Made by a program: the position numbers and the translations under genes
The notes under the pieces: generated by a model
Told to the model about the DNA's origin: nothing
What the model saw: the letters and a program-made list of their open reading frames with translations, nothing else
Database searches by the model: none
Source: an uncultured Eubacteriales bacterium
Lineage (GTDB): Bacteria; Bacillota; Clostridia; Christensenellales; UMGS416
DNA: 50,360 nt
NCBI GenBank assembly: GCA_900542005.1
Contig: UQLW01000023.1
Location: forward strand, 1 to 50,360
Reading direction: 5' to 3'
In this document: in pieces, positions 23,767-31,900 of the stretch
How the letters are laid out: every line of letters begins with the position of its first letter
How positions within the stretch are numbered: the stretch's first letter is position 1

Positions 23767-24363
23767 ATGCGAAATTATCCCAATTGCCTGCTGGACCCGG
23801 AGCAGTGCGTATTTCTTTTTATCGATCAGCGGCCCCAGGATTTTGCCGCGGTGGAGGGCGTATCCCGGGCGCGCATCCTGGACAGGACGGCCGCCCTGGC
23901 GCAAACGGCCGGGATCTTCCAGGCGCCCTGCCTTTTGACGGCTATGGACGAGGCGGCGGGCCCGATGGCCCTGAACCTGCGCGAGCATAAGCCCGATATG
24001 GCCCTGGTGGTGCGAAGGGGGTATAACGGCTGGGAGGAACCGGAGCTGAGAGCGGCCCTAGAGCGAACCGGCCGGCGGCGGCTGATCCTGGCGGGCATAT
24101 GGACGGAGGGCGCGCTGTGCTTCCTGGCGCTGTGCGCCGCAGCCGGGGGCTACGAGGTCTTTGTGGCGGCCGACGCCTGCGGCGGCACCTCCCGCCTGGC
24201 CCACGAGACGGCCGTAGCCCGCATGATACAGGCCGGGATCAAGCCGGTGACCTGGCCGCAGGTGATCCTGGAATTCCAGCGGGATCCGGCCTATGGAGAA
24301 AGCTATGCCGCAGCGGAAGCGCTTATATCCCGCCATACCGGCCTCTGGAGCGCGAATCCATAA
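23767..24363 (+). CDS. Isochorismatase-like hydrolase lacking the nucleophile Cys
   Basis: This 198-residue protein has the isochorismatase/YcaC-type fold: FLFIDQRPQDF holds the catalytic Asp (D20), and GIWTEGALCFLAL followed by GYEVFVAADACGGTS is the second half. In YcaC-type members the latter reads TExCxAF; aligning on the conserved spacing to GYEVFV puts Ala116 where the nucleophilic Cys should be, with Cys118 two residues on. It may be inactive on the usual amide substrates or use the shifted Cys. ATG at 23767 gives 6 nt to AAGGAGG; an ATG at 23764 gives only 3. The genes on both sides are on the opposite strand. Confidence 0.82.
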   Translation: MRNYPNCLLDPEQCVFLFIDQRPQDFAAVEGVSRARILDRTAALAQTAGIFQAPCLLTAMDEAAGPMALNLREHKPDMALVVRRGYNGWEEPELRAALERTGRRRLILAGIWTEGALCFLALCAAAGGYEVFVAADACGGTSRLAHETAVARMIQAGIKPVTWPQVILEFQRDPAYGESYAAAEALISRHTGLWSANP

Positions 24364-24397
24364 AAAAAGAAAGGGCCGCGAAGGCACTTCGCGGCCC
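24362..24397 (-). terminator. Terminator after the sugar isomerase-like gene
   Basis: GGGCCGCGAAG (24373-24383) pairs with CTTCGCGGCCC (24387-24397), 3-nt loop; an almost pure T run (24362-24372) follows on the minus strand. It may also serve the convergent isochorismatase-like gene. Confidence 0.88.
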
Positions 24398-24410
24398 TGG
24401 GAGCAAAGGG

Positions 24411-25307
24411 TTATGCCTGAGCCCAGATGCGCTTGAGGTTATCCAGGGATACCCGGGTGCCGTACTCGCAATCCTCCATGCCCTCGTATTCGATGAAGAT
24501 GTTGCCATCGAAGCCCGCATGCTTGATGGTAGCGATCACGCCGGGAATATCCAGGTCGCCCTGGGCCAGGATGGAGCCCCGCAGGTAGCTGCCGGCCACG
24601 GAGCGGAACCAGGAATTGGAGCAGTCGAACTGGCTGGCATCGCCGGGGTCGCGGTTCTCCGGACGGATGTAGAAATCCTTCATATGGATGGTGGTCGCAT
24701 AGCCGATATTCTTCTTAATGGCGACCTCGGGACGCTCGTCCACACAGACAAAGTTGCCGCAGTCCAGCTGCCCGCCGAAGTTTTTGCCCTTCATGTGCTC
24801 AAAGACGATGGCCGTGCGCTCGGAGCCGTTGACATGGAAGCCGTGGTTTTCCAGCAGGATGGTGATGCCATACTGGGCGGCATAGTCGCACAGCTCCTGA
24901 TAGGTTTTGACGATGGTAGGCAACTCCCGGAGGAAATTGGCGGTGGTGTTGGTTTCGATGGGACGGCGGAAGCCGGCGCAGTCCACCCGCATGGTGGGCA
25001 CGCCCAGGCGGCCGGATACGTCGATGAACTTCTTCACCCGGGCGACCTCGGCCAGGTATTCGTCGTCGGTCAGCTGCAGGAAGTTAGCGTTCAGGGAGAA
25101 GTTCTCGATCTTGACCCTTGCGTCGTCCGCGGCGGCCAGGCACTTGTCGATCATATCGGGTTCGCCGAGAAAGTCAATCCCGAAGGGGACAAGCTCGATG
25201 GCCTCGGCCCCCTGCTCAGCCAGCCAGCGGATCCCCTGCATGGGCGTCCATTCCTTGGAGTAGAACTTCCGGCAGACGCTGTAGATGCTTACACCAAACT
25301 TAGGCAT
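24411..25307 (-). CDS. Sugar phosphate isomerase/epimerase (AP endonuclease 2-like TIM barrel)
   Basis: This 298-residue xylose-isomerase-like TIM barrel has the metal-binding pattern of the family: a Glu in AIELVPFGIDF, the Glu in ILLENHG, Asp in GQLDCGNF, His in TIHMKDF and a late Glu in IFIEYEGMED. Members act as sugar isomerases, epimerases or dehydratases (for example inosose enzymes); the exact substrate cannot be read. GGAGG lies 8 nt before the ATG at 25307, while a longer frame to 25694 runs antisense through the aldehyde dehydrogenase gene. Its promoter is divergent from that gene, and a terminator follows. Confidence 0.85.
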   Translation of the reverse strand: MPKFGVSIYSVCRKFYSKEWTPMQGIRWLAEQGAEAIELVPFGIDFLGEPDMIDKCLAAADDARVKIENFSLNANFLQLTDDEYLAEVARVKKFIDVSGRLGVPTMRVDCAGFRRPIETNTTANFLRELPTIVKTYQELCDYAAQYGITILLENHGFHVNGSERTAIVFEHMKGKNFGGQLDCGNFVCVDERPEVAIKKNIGYATTIHMKDFYIRPENRDPGDASQFDCSNSWFRSVAGSYLRGSILAQGDLDIPGVIATIKHAGFDGNIFIEYEGMEDCEYGTRVSLDNLKRIWAQA

Positions 25308-25337
25308 AGTCAATTCCTCCTTTTTTTCTATACATTT

Positions 25338-25367
25338 ACTATAACGCCTATGATAAAATAAAGGCAA
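25338..25367 (-). promoter_or_regulatory. Promoter of the sugar isomerase-like gene
   Basis: TTGCCT (25362-25367), 18 nt, TATAGT (25338-25343) on the minus strand in an AT-rich gap. Confidence 0.6.
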
Positions 25368-25400
25368 GAATAGAAATTGATGGAAAGGGTGGGAAAAATA

Positions 25401-26759
25401 ATGCATCAAAGGATCGCGGCGCTGCGGGACTGCTTTCAAAGTGGGGCTACGCTGAAGGCCGATTTCCGCCGGGGACAGCTGGAAGCCCTGCGCCAGGCGC
25501 TCAAGGCCAGGGAGCCCCAGCTGCTGGAGGCCCTGAGGACGGACCTGGGCAAGGCCTCCTTTGAGGGGTACGCCACGGAGCTGGGCATGGTGTATGAGGA
25601 GATCGCGCTGGCGCTGAGAAGCCTGCGCCGGTGGATGCGGGACCGGAGGGTCCCCACGCCCATCAGCCAGTTCCCCGCCTCCAGCCGCGTCCATTACGAG
25701 CCCTTTGGCACGGCCCTCATCATCGCGCCCTGGAATTATCCGGTTCAGCTTTCTCTAAGCCCGCTGGTGGGGGCGCTGGCCGCCGGCAATACGGCGCTGG
25801 TCAAGCCCTCGGAGTATGCGCCGGCGGTGGCCAAGGCCCTGGAGGCGGTGATCGAAGATATGGCGTCGCCCGCTGTGGCGTGCTTGCAGGGCGGCCGGGA
25901 GGAAACCCAGGCGCTGCTTAAGCAGCCCTTTGATATGATCTTCTTTACCGGATCGGTGGCGGTGGGTAAGGCGGTCATGGCCGCCGCGGCCGGTAACCTG
26001 ACGCCGGTGGTGCTGGAGCTGGGCGGGAAAAGCCCCTGTATCCTGGCGCCGGACGCGGACCTTCCCCTGGCGGCCCGGCGTATCGCCTGGGGCAAGTGGC
26101 TCAACGCCGGGCAGACCTGCGTGGCGCCGGATTATGTGCTCTGCCCCCGGGAAAAGGTGGAGGAGACGGCGGAGCGGCTGAGGCAGGCCGCAGGCCGCCA
26201 GTTCGGCCCGCAGCCGCTGGTATGCGGCGATTACTCCAGGATTATCAATGATAAGCATTTTGACAGGCTTACCCAGCTGATAGAGGCCAGCGATGTGATC
26301 TGGGGTGGGGAAAGCGACCGGGAGCGGCTGCGCATCTCGCCCACGCTCATCTCCGCCGGCTGGGACAGCCCCGTGATGGAGGAGGAAATCTTCGGGCCGC
26401 TGCTGCCAATCGTGGCCTATGACCGGCTGGAGGAGGCGCTGGATCAGGTGCGCCGCCGTCCGCGCCCGCTGGCGCTGTACCTTTTCACCGGCAGCCGGCC
26501 GCTGGCCCGGCAGGTGATGGAATCGGTCAGCTTTGGCGGCGGCTGCGTCAATGATACGGTGGTGCAGCTTGTCAATCCCCATTTGCCCTTCGGCGGGGTC
26601 GGCAGCTCCGGCATGGGCTGCTATCACGGCCCCTACAGCTTTGAGGCCTTCAGCCATAAGAAGGCGATTATGGCCCGGGGCGCATGGCTGGATCTGCCGG
26701 TGCGCTACCCGCCCTATCATGAAAAGGCCGAGCGCATGGTGCGCCGGCTGATGAAGTAG
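25401..26759 (+). CDS. Aldehyde dehydrogenase family protein
   Basis: This 452-residue NAD(P)-dependent enzyme oxidises an aldehyde to an acid. It has the short N-terminus and length of the family-3-like branch (fatty and aromatic aldehydes). The general base lies in VLELGGKSPCIL and the nucleophile is the Cys in NAGQTCVAPDYVL; IIAPWNYPVQLSLSPLVGALAAGN and EEEIFGPLLPI are also typical. The start at 25401 is chosen because GGTGGG lies 7 nt upstream; ATG at 25380 has no site. It is divergent from the isomerase-like gene and probably a single-gene unit. Confidence 0.93.
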   Translation: MHQRIAALRDCFQSGATLKADFRRGQLEALRQALKAREPQLLEALRTDLGKASFEGYATELGMVYEEIALALRSLRRWMRDRRVPTPISQFPASSRVHYEPFGTALIIAPWNYPVQLSLSPLVGALAAGNTALVKPSEYAPAVAKALEAVIEDMASPAVACLQGGREETQALLKQPFDMIFFTGSVAVGKAVMAAAAGNLTPVVLELGGKSPCILAPDADLPLAARRIAWGKWLNAGQTCVAPDYVLCPREKVEETAERLRQAAGRQFGPQPLVCGDYSRIINDKHFDRLTQLIEASDVIWGGESDRERLRISPTLISAGWDSPVMEEEIFGPLLPIVAYDRLEEALDQVRRRPRPLALYLFTGSRPLARQVMESVSFGGGCVNDTVVQLVNPHLPFGGVGSSGMGCYHGPYSFEAFSHKKAIMARGAWLDLPVRYPPYHEKAERMVRRLMK

Positions 26760-26770
26760 CGCCAATCGCA

Positions 26771-26812
26771 ACGCGCGGCGTCCGGGCCAATGGGCCGCAG
26801 GGCGCCGCGCGT
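26771..26812. terminator. Strong hairpin between the dehydrogenase and acetyltransferase genes
   Basis: ACGCGCGGCG (26771-26780) pairs with CGCCGCGCGT (26803-26812) around an inner GGCC hairpin. The genes converge here, but the T run is poor (ATTT), so this is a tentative terminator. Confidence 0.5.
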
Positions 26813-26814
26813 AT

Positions 26815-27579
26815 TTACCTATCCTCCGGCCGCTGGGCCGGGGGCTTTTTTGTGGCTGCGATCTCGACCCAGGCAGGATAAAAGCCGCTGTTGATCGCGA
26901 TATTCCAGGAATGGTAATTGGAAAGGCTGGTCCCATAGAAGGGGATTGCGCCGCGGGCGATAATTTCCTTTTTCAGCAGGGAAACAAGGTATGTACCGAC
27001 GCCGCGGGAACGGTAGGCGGGCATCACGTCCACGCCGATCTGCAGCCAGCCCGGCGCGTCCTCCGAGCAGCCGGCCATGCCCATAACCGCTTCACCGTCC
27101 AGGGCGCACACCGCGATCCGGTCGGGCCGGGCGCAGTTTTTTCCGTTTAATGCATTCTCAAATCCCGCCTTATCATAAAAAGGATGAATCGCTTCATCAT
27201 AGAACCATTGCACGGGATACCGGGGCCCGGGGCACGCGTCATGCTTGGGCAGGAACATATGGAAGGAGGACATGAGCGTATAGCCATACCGCCCCAGCTC
27301 CCGCTCCAGCGGCAGCAAGCTGGGAAACTCAAAGAGCGTCCGCCCCCTTTCGCGGGAAAAGCCCTGAAGAAAAGGGTGCAGCAGCCCATCGGCGGTGATC
27401 ACGGCGTTTTGCCCCAATGTGGCCATTTGGAAAAAGGGCTTTTCCTCGCTGTAACGCCGCCGGCCCTCCCGAAGGGCTGAAAGAGTTAGGATGTTTTCCG
27501 GGCGAAGGAAATCTTCGGGCTCGCAATTGTATTCCAGGGAAAGTAGTTTCATCAGGGGTTCCAGATATTTTGACGGCAT
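26815..27579 (-). CDS. GNAT-family N-acetyltransferase
   Basis: This 254-residue protein has a C-terminal GNAT domain with the acetyl-CoA loop in VDVMPAYRSRGVGTYLVSLLKKEI and a closing SNYHSWNIAINSGFYPAWVEI. The first 130 residues are an extra N-terminal domain without known motifs, so it belongs to the larger two-part GNAT proteins of Clostridia. The acceptor is unknown. GGGAGG lies 6 nt before the ATG at 27579. A near-consensus promoter faces away from the XRE regulator gene, which is divergently transcribed. Confidence 0.88.
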   Translation of the reverse strand: MPSKYLEPLMKLLSLEYNCEPEDFLRPENILTLSALREGRRRYSEEKPFFQMATLGQNAVITADGLLHPFLQGFSRERGRTLFEFPSLLPLERELGRYGYTLMSSFHMFLPKHDACPGPRYPVQWFYDEAIHPFYDKAGFENALNGKNCARPDRIAVCALDGEAVMGMAGCSEDAPGWLQIGVDVMPAYRSRGVGTYLVSLLKKEIIARGAIPFYGTSLSNYHSWNIAINSGFYPAWVEIAATKKPPAQRPEDR

Positions 27580-27645
27580 ATCTTCCTCCCGGCGGCCGTT
27601 GCTGGGCGGCGTATAAAGCCCGCCGCCTTTAAGCCGCTTTGTTTT

Positions 27646-27674
27646 AGTATAGCGAACTGGCCGGCGGCTGTCTA
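27646..27674 (-). promoter_or_regulatory. Promoter of the GNAT gene
   Basis: TAGACA (27669-27674), 17 nt, TATACT (27646-27651) on the minus strand. Confidence 0.7.
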
Positions 27675-27689
27675 TCCTTCCAGGGAAAA

Positions 27690-27742
27690 TGCAAAGCATA
27701 CTTGACATATTGTGCAAAGTATGCTATACATAAAATGCAAAG
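27690..27742 (+). repeat. Three TGCAAAG direct repeats at 23-bp steps
   Basis: TGCAAAG occurs at 27690, 27713 and 27736, exactly 23 bp apart, bracketing the -35, the spacer and the start region of the XRE promoter. GCATACTT/AAGTATGC (27696-27703, 27717-27724) also form an inverted repeat across the -35. This looks like an operator array for the regulator encoded next. Confidence 0.7.
27702..27730 (+). promoter_or_regulatory. Promoter of the XRE regulator operon
   Basis: TTGACA (27702-27707), 17 nt, TATACA (27725-27730): near-consensus and overlapped by the repeats. Confidence 0.85.
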
Positions 27743-27770
27743 TTAACTTAGCAAATTGGATGGTGACACC

Positions 27771-27974
27771 GTGAAGACAAGGATTAAGGAGCTTCGGAAG
27801 GCCCGGAAGCTGTCGCAGGAGGAGCTGGCGGAGGCCGTTGGCGCGACCCGGCAGACGATTACATCCATCGAAACGGGCAAATATATCGCGTCGCTGCCGC
27901 TGGCCTATCGCATCGCCCGGTATTTCGGCCTGGCTATTGAGGACGTGTTCGACCTTTCGGAGCAGGAGGAGTAG
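27771..27974 (+). CDS. XRE-family HTH regulator, YozG-like
   Basis: This 67-residue protein is almost entirely one helix-turn-helix domain (IKELRKARKLSQEELAEAVGATRQTITSIETGKY), like small Firmicutes regulators paired with a membrane protein gene. The start is GTG at 27771; a TTG at 27756 also is in frame, but KTRIKELRK is the usual N-terminus. Three direct repeats and a strong promoter lie upstream, which suggests autoregulation. The downstream membrane protein gene starts 3 nt after its stop. Confidence 0.88.
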   Translation: MKTRIKELRKARKLSQEELAEAVGATRQTITSIETGKYIASLPLAYRIARYFGLAIEDVFDLSEQEE

Positions 27975-27977
27975 AGG

Positions 27978-28442
27978 ATGGAAAAGCAGCTGGAGCAATA
28001 CAAAAAATCCCTCAAACTACAAAATGGACTTTACATTGCGGCGGCGGCAGCCGTCGCGGCCCTGATGTCCCTGAGCTTTTTCCAGGTCATAACCCCCGCT
28101 GTCCCCAGCGAGCGCTGGGCCTCGGCCTGGAATGGGTTCCTGGGCGGGCTGAGCCTGGCCGCATTTGGGATCATGGCCTACGGGCTTATCCTGAATCTTC
28201 GGGCGCTGCGGGATGAGAAGCGGTTGCGGAAGCTCTATATTCAGGAGCACGACGAGCGGGCCCAGGCCATCAGCCGGTATGCCGGGCATATGTCCTATTG
28301 GTTTGAAACCATGGGCCTCTTGTTGGGCGTCCTGGCCGGCGGGTATTTTAGCCCGGCCGTGTCCTTTGTGTGCCTGGGATGCCTTCTCTATATCTGCCTG
28401 GTGCGCCTTGGGCTCAAGCTGTATTACAACAAAAAATTATAA
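27978..28442 (+). CDS. Small membrane protein, partner of the XRE regulator
   Basis: This 154-residue protein of unknown function has four predicted membrane segments in two pairs (about 20-40, 52-72, 110-127 and 130-148). A charged middle loop (LRDEKRLRKLYIQEHDERAQAI) lies between the pairs. Such proteins often sit next to small XRE regulators in Firmicutes, where they may sense envelope state, but no mechanism is established. GGAGG lies 8 nt upstream. A terminator follows, closing a two-gene operon. Confidence 0.78.
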   Translation: MEKQLEQYKKSLKLQNGLYIAAAAAVAALMSLSFFQVITPAVPSERWASAWNGFLGGLSLAAFGIMAYGLILNLRALRDEKRLRKLYIQEHDERAQAISRYAGHMSYWFETMGLLLGVLAGGYFSPAVSFVCLGCLLYICLVRLGLKLYYNKKL

Positions 28443-28459
28443 TGAATAGGCAAAAATAT

Positions 28460-28492
28460 GGCTGGCCCCGGCATAGCTGGGGCCAGCCTTTT
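28460..28492 (+). terminator. Terminator after the XRE/membrane protein operon
   Basis: GGCTGGCCCC (28460-28469) pairs with GGGGCCAGCC (28479-28488), 9-nt loop, then TTTT. Confidence 0.8.
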
Positions 28493-28993
28493 CCTGTGAC
28501 GGATTCGCCCCACCAGGCGGGAGCGAGCACAAAAAGGCGGGACCCAGGATGGGGGGAGCGCGCCTATAGGGGCTATGCGGCCTTTGCCTCTCGACGCGGG
28601 GCGGCTGGTTTCCCAACCCATGGGACGCGGCCGGGCGGGGATAGGCCCTGCCTGCCGGCTATTGCCGCTTCCCCAAACAGGCCCCGGCCTTATACAAGCG
28701 GCGGGGTAAAGCGCGGGTCGCGGGGCTGCCCCTGCAGACGGGTTTGATAGCCGGTATCTTGGCGGCTGGATCATCGAAGTAACCGTAAATGCCCGCTACC
28801 CGGGGCGGGTAGCGGGCACTTGTCTCTTGCCGTATGGCTTAACGTGCCGGAAGGATGGCAGACAAGCCGCCTTTGATGTGCTGGCGGAAAGCTGGATCCT
28901 CGTGCCATAGGGCTGCGGCCATAAAGGGCTTAGCATAACGCGGCTTTTCCCATGCAGCGCCTTTTTAGGCCGCTGCCGTCTGCCGGGCAGGTA
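28493..28993. other. 500-bp gap without a recognisable gene
   Basis: No reading frame here has a ribosome binding site, a familiar protein pattern or a promoter. The only structure is a perfect 13-bp hairpin at 28790-28818 (TGCCCGCTACCCG with CGGGTAGCGGGCA). On the minus strand it is followed by ATTTACGG and could weakly end the surface protein gene. The rest looks like decayed or spacer sequence. Confidence 0.5.
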
Positions 28994-31900
28994 CTACTGC
29001 CGGTGGCGTCCGCGGCGCGGGAGCTGCCGGTGGATCGAAAGGACGAGCAGCCCGACAGCGCCGGCCAGCGCCAGCAGCACAAGGGGCAAAAGCGGCTGGG
29101 TATCGCCTGTGCCGGGGTTGCCGGAGCGGCCGGGGGCGGTGGTGCTTGACGCGGTGGATTCCGCCGGAGCAGTAGACTCGGCCGGTGCGGTGGATTCCGC
29201 CGGAGCAGTAGACTCGGCCGGTGCGGTAGATTCAGCCGGAGCGGTGGGTTCAGCCGGAGCGGTGGGTTCAGCCGGAGCGGTGGGCTCAGCCGTCAGCGCC
29301 AGGCTGGCGGCCGAAAGGGCTGCAAGCGCGGCATCGATCTCGTCCTGCGTGGCATAGGGATCCTCCAGAAGCCGCTGCGCATCGGCCAGCGCTTGCTGGA
29401 AGGCGGTTACCGAGGAGGGCGTATATCCGCTGAGCGGCTTGTCCATGGCGTCGGCCACGGCGGCCTCCAGGGCGGATGGATCCGCCGGCTCCGGCGCGCC
29501 CGGAAGGCCATAGACCCCCATTTCTGCCAGCTGTACCATCGGGCCGTTGGCGCCGGTCACCTCTGCGCCGGTGGCCCGGCGGGTGACATAGACGCGCACA
29601 TAGCGGCCGACGGCATGGCGGTCCAGATTGATCACATAGGGCTCTGTAGCCGGAGAGGCGGCGCCCGTTACCTGCTTGACCGTGCGCCAGGCTTGGCCGT
29701 CGTCGGATACCTCGATGCGGAAATCCTCGGGGAAGTTATCGCCATAGGGCGCTGCGCAGGGAAAGAGCGCCACCCGCGTGATACGGCAGATCTCGCCCAG
29801 GTCGGTCGAGGCCCAGGCGGGCTGCGTTGCGTCGAAGGCTCCGCCGTCGGGGCCGGTCTCCTCAGGATCGGTGGACCAGCCGGCATAGGGATGCGCGTCG
29901 GTGAGCCATTCCTTTTGCCAGTCGTGCTGGTCGTCCGTGTATTCGGTATAGTGGGAGGAAGCCTCTACCGGCGTGTTATCGGAGAGCCAGAGCTCGCCCC
30001 GGGGAATATAGGAGGCCACATCCATCGGATCCGCCGTAAGGGGGATCTCCTCCGGCGCGGGTATGGTGCCGTCGTCGTGATAGATCTCCACCTCTGCCAG
30101 ACTCAGCGCTTCGGAATTGGAGCCGGTGAAGCGCAGCCGCAGGTATTGGGCCGTCGTTTCGTCAAAGCTCCAGCTGGGCGGGATATAGCCCTGCTGGGTA
30201 TAGCCGGATACCTCGGTGACGGGCGTCCAGGCTTTTCCATCGTCCGAGGCTTCCAGGATAAAGCCCGTGGGCATTTCTCCGCCGTAAACGCCGGCGATTT
30301 CCGTGGGATAAAGGTCGATGCGGTTAAAGGTACGGGCCGCGCCGAAATCGAAGGTGATGGAGGCGTTGACGTCGCCGCTGCGCCAGCCCCGGGAGGAGGC
30401 TTCGGAAGCGCGTTTGCCGTCGATCAGGTTCTTGATGTAATATTGGTCGCTTCCCTGCGAGGAGGAGGCTGAAATGCTGCTGGTAAGGGCCAGGTTATCC
30501 TGAGCGCCGGGCTGCGCCGTACCCTGGGCGAAGTCCACCCCCTGGGGCAGCGCAAAAAGATACGCCCCGCCCACATCGGCGTCGATGCGCAAAAGCCCAT
30601 CCTCAAAGGACCAGGACGACGTACCCGCGTCGGATTTGCCCTCCAGCTCCAGGCTGGATACGGCGCCGTTGAGCCGGAGCGCGATGGCGGCGCGGTCGGT
30701 GAAGCTGTTGTTGACCGCCATGAGGTAGTTGCGCCCCGTGCCCTTATGGCGCATCAGCGTGACCTGGAAGTTGGCGCCGTCCAGGGGCTGCGCGAAGAAA
30801 TCCTGGGGAATGGAGGCAACCGTGCCGTCATAGGTTTCGCCGTTAAAATAGACCTCCAGGGCGTCCAGATTCACCAGCGTGGGGCCCATGGACAGGATCT
30901 GATGGTTGATATCGCTGACCGCGCCGTACAGGGCCGTCTTTTGCCCGTCGCGGCTGATGATCGAGCCGGTAAAGGCTTCGCTGCCCGATGGGGGCTGGAA
31001 CCAGGTGAAATAGGACAGGTATTTGTAGCCAAAGCCCAGGGCGATGCTGGTTTCCCAGCGGATCTCATCCTGGGTGGGAAGGCGGTATACGCCGTCAATG
31101 CCCATGGATTGGATAAAGGTGCCGGTTTTGACCCCGTTGGCCAGGCCGGCCTTTCTGCCGGTTTCCAGCAGCTGCAGCATCGTCTGCGTCGCCGTCTGGC
31201 CGTCCGCCCGGAAGGGGTAGAAATCATACAAATAGTAATCGCAGGGATAACCGGAGGAGGCGTTCTGTTTCAGCCATTCGTCAATGACGTCCGCAGAGAC
31301 GCCCGGCAGGAAGTTCAGATACACATACTTGTCCGGATCCAGGCTTTTGATGGCCTGATAGGCGTCCACATAGGAGAGGGGGGAGGCCGGCTCGTCGCAC
31401 AGCCAATAGCCGCCGACGCCGGGGACGTTCTTATATTCGGCCAGGACGCCGGCAATGTATTCCCTGGACTTGCCGCTGAGGCTGGGGCCCAGACGGCCGT
31501 CGCCTACGGTCATGCGCATGCCGTATTTGTAGCACCATTGAAGCATTTTCAGCTGGTCCTCTTTCCGGTCCACCTCCTCGCCGGCCCCCATTACATAGTT
31601 GATGCCGGCGTCAGCCATCCATTTATACTGCTCCTCGGTGATGTAATCGGGGCCAATGGGCGGCCAGAACATGCTGATCAGGATATTCTCCTGGAAAGGA
31701 TCGCGGCGGGATGCCACCACATACACATGGCAGCTGGCGCTGATATCAAGGCCGTTCTCCTGGTTGGTTACGGTGATGTCCGCTTCCCCCACGCCAACGG
31801 CTGTGAGCCGGCCCTCCGCGTCTACGGTCACCACCCTTTCGTCGCTGGTGGTCCAGATCTTTTGGGTGAGGGGCAGCGCGTTGGGGCTGACCAGCGTGGC

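Noticed and set aside
28424..28774. Short frames in the gap after the XRE/membrane protein operon
   Set aside because: They are low-complexity, Pro/Arg-rich and lack a start signal, so I treat the gap as non-coding.
28790..28818. A CRISPR-like or phage attachment hairpin
   Set aside because: It occurs once, has no spacers or integrase gene nearby, and is better seen as a weak terminator.
29109..29357. Plus-strand frame of AVDSAG repeats
   Set aside because: It is only the complement of the wall protein's repeat stalk.
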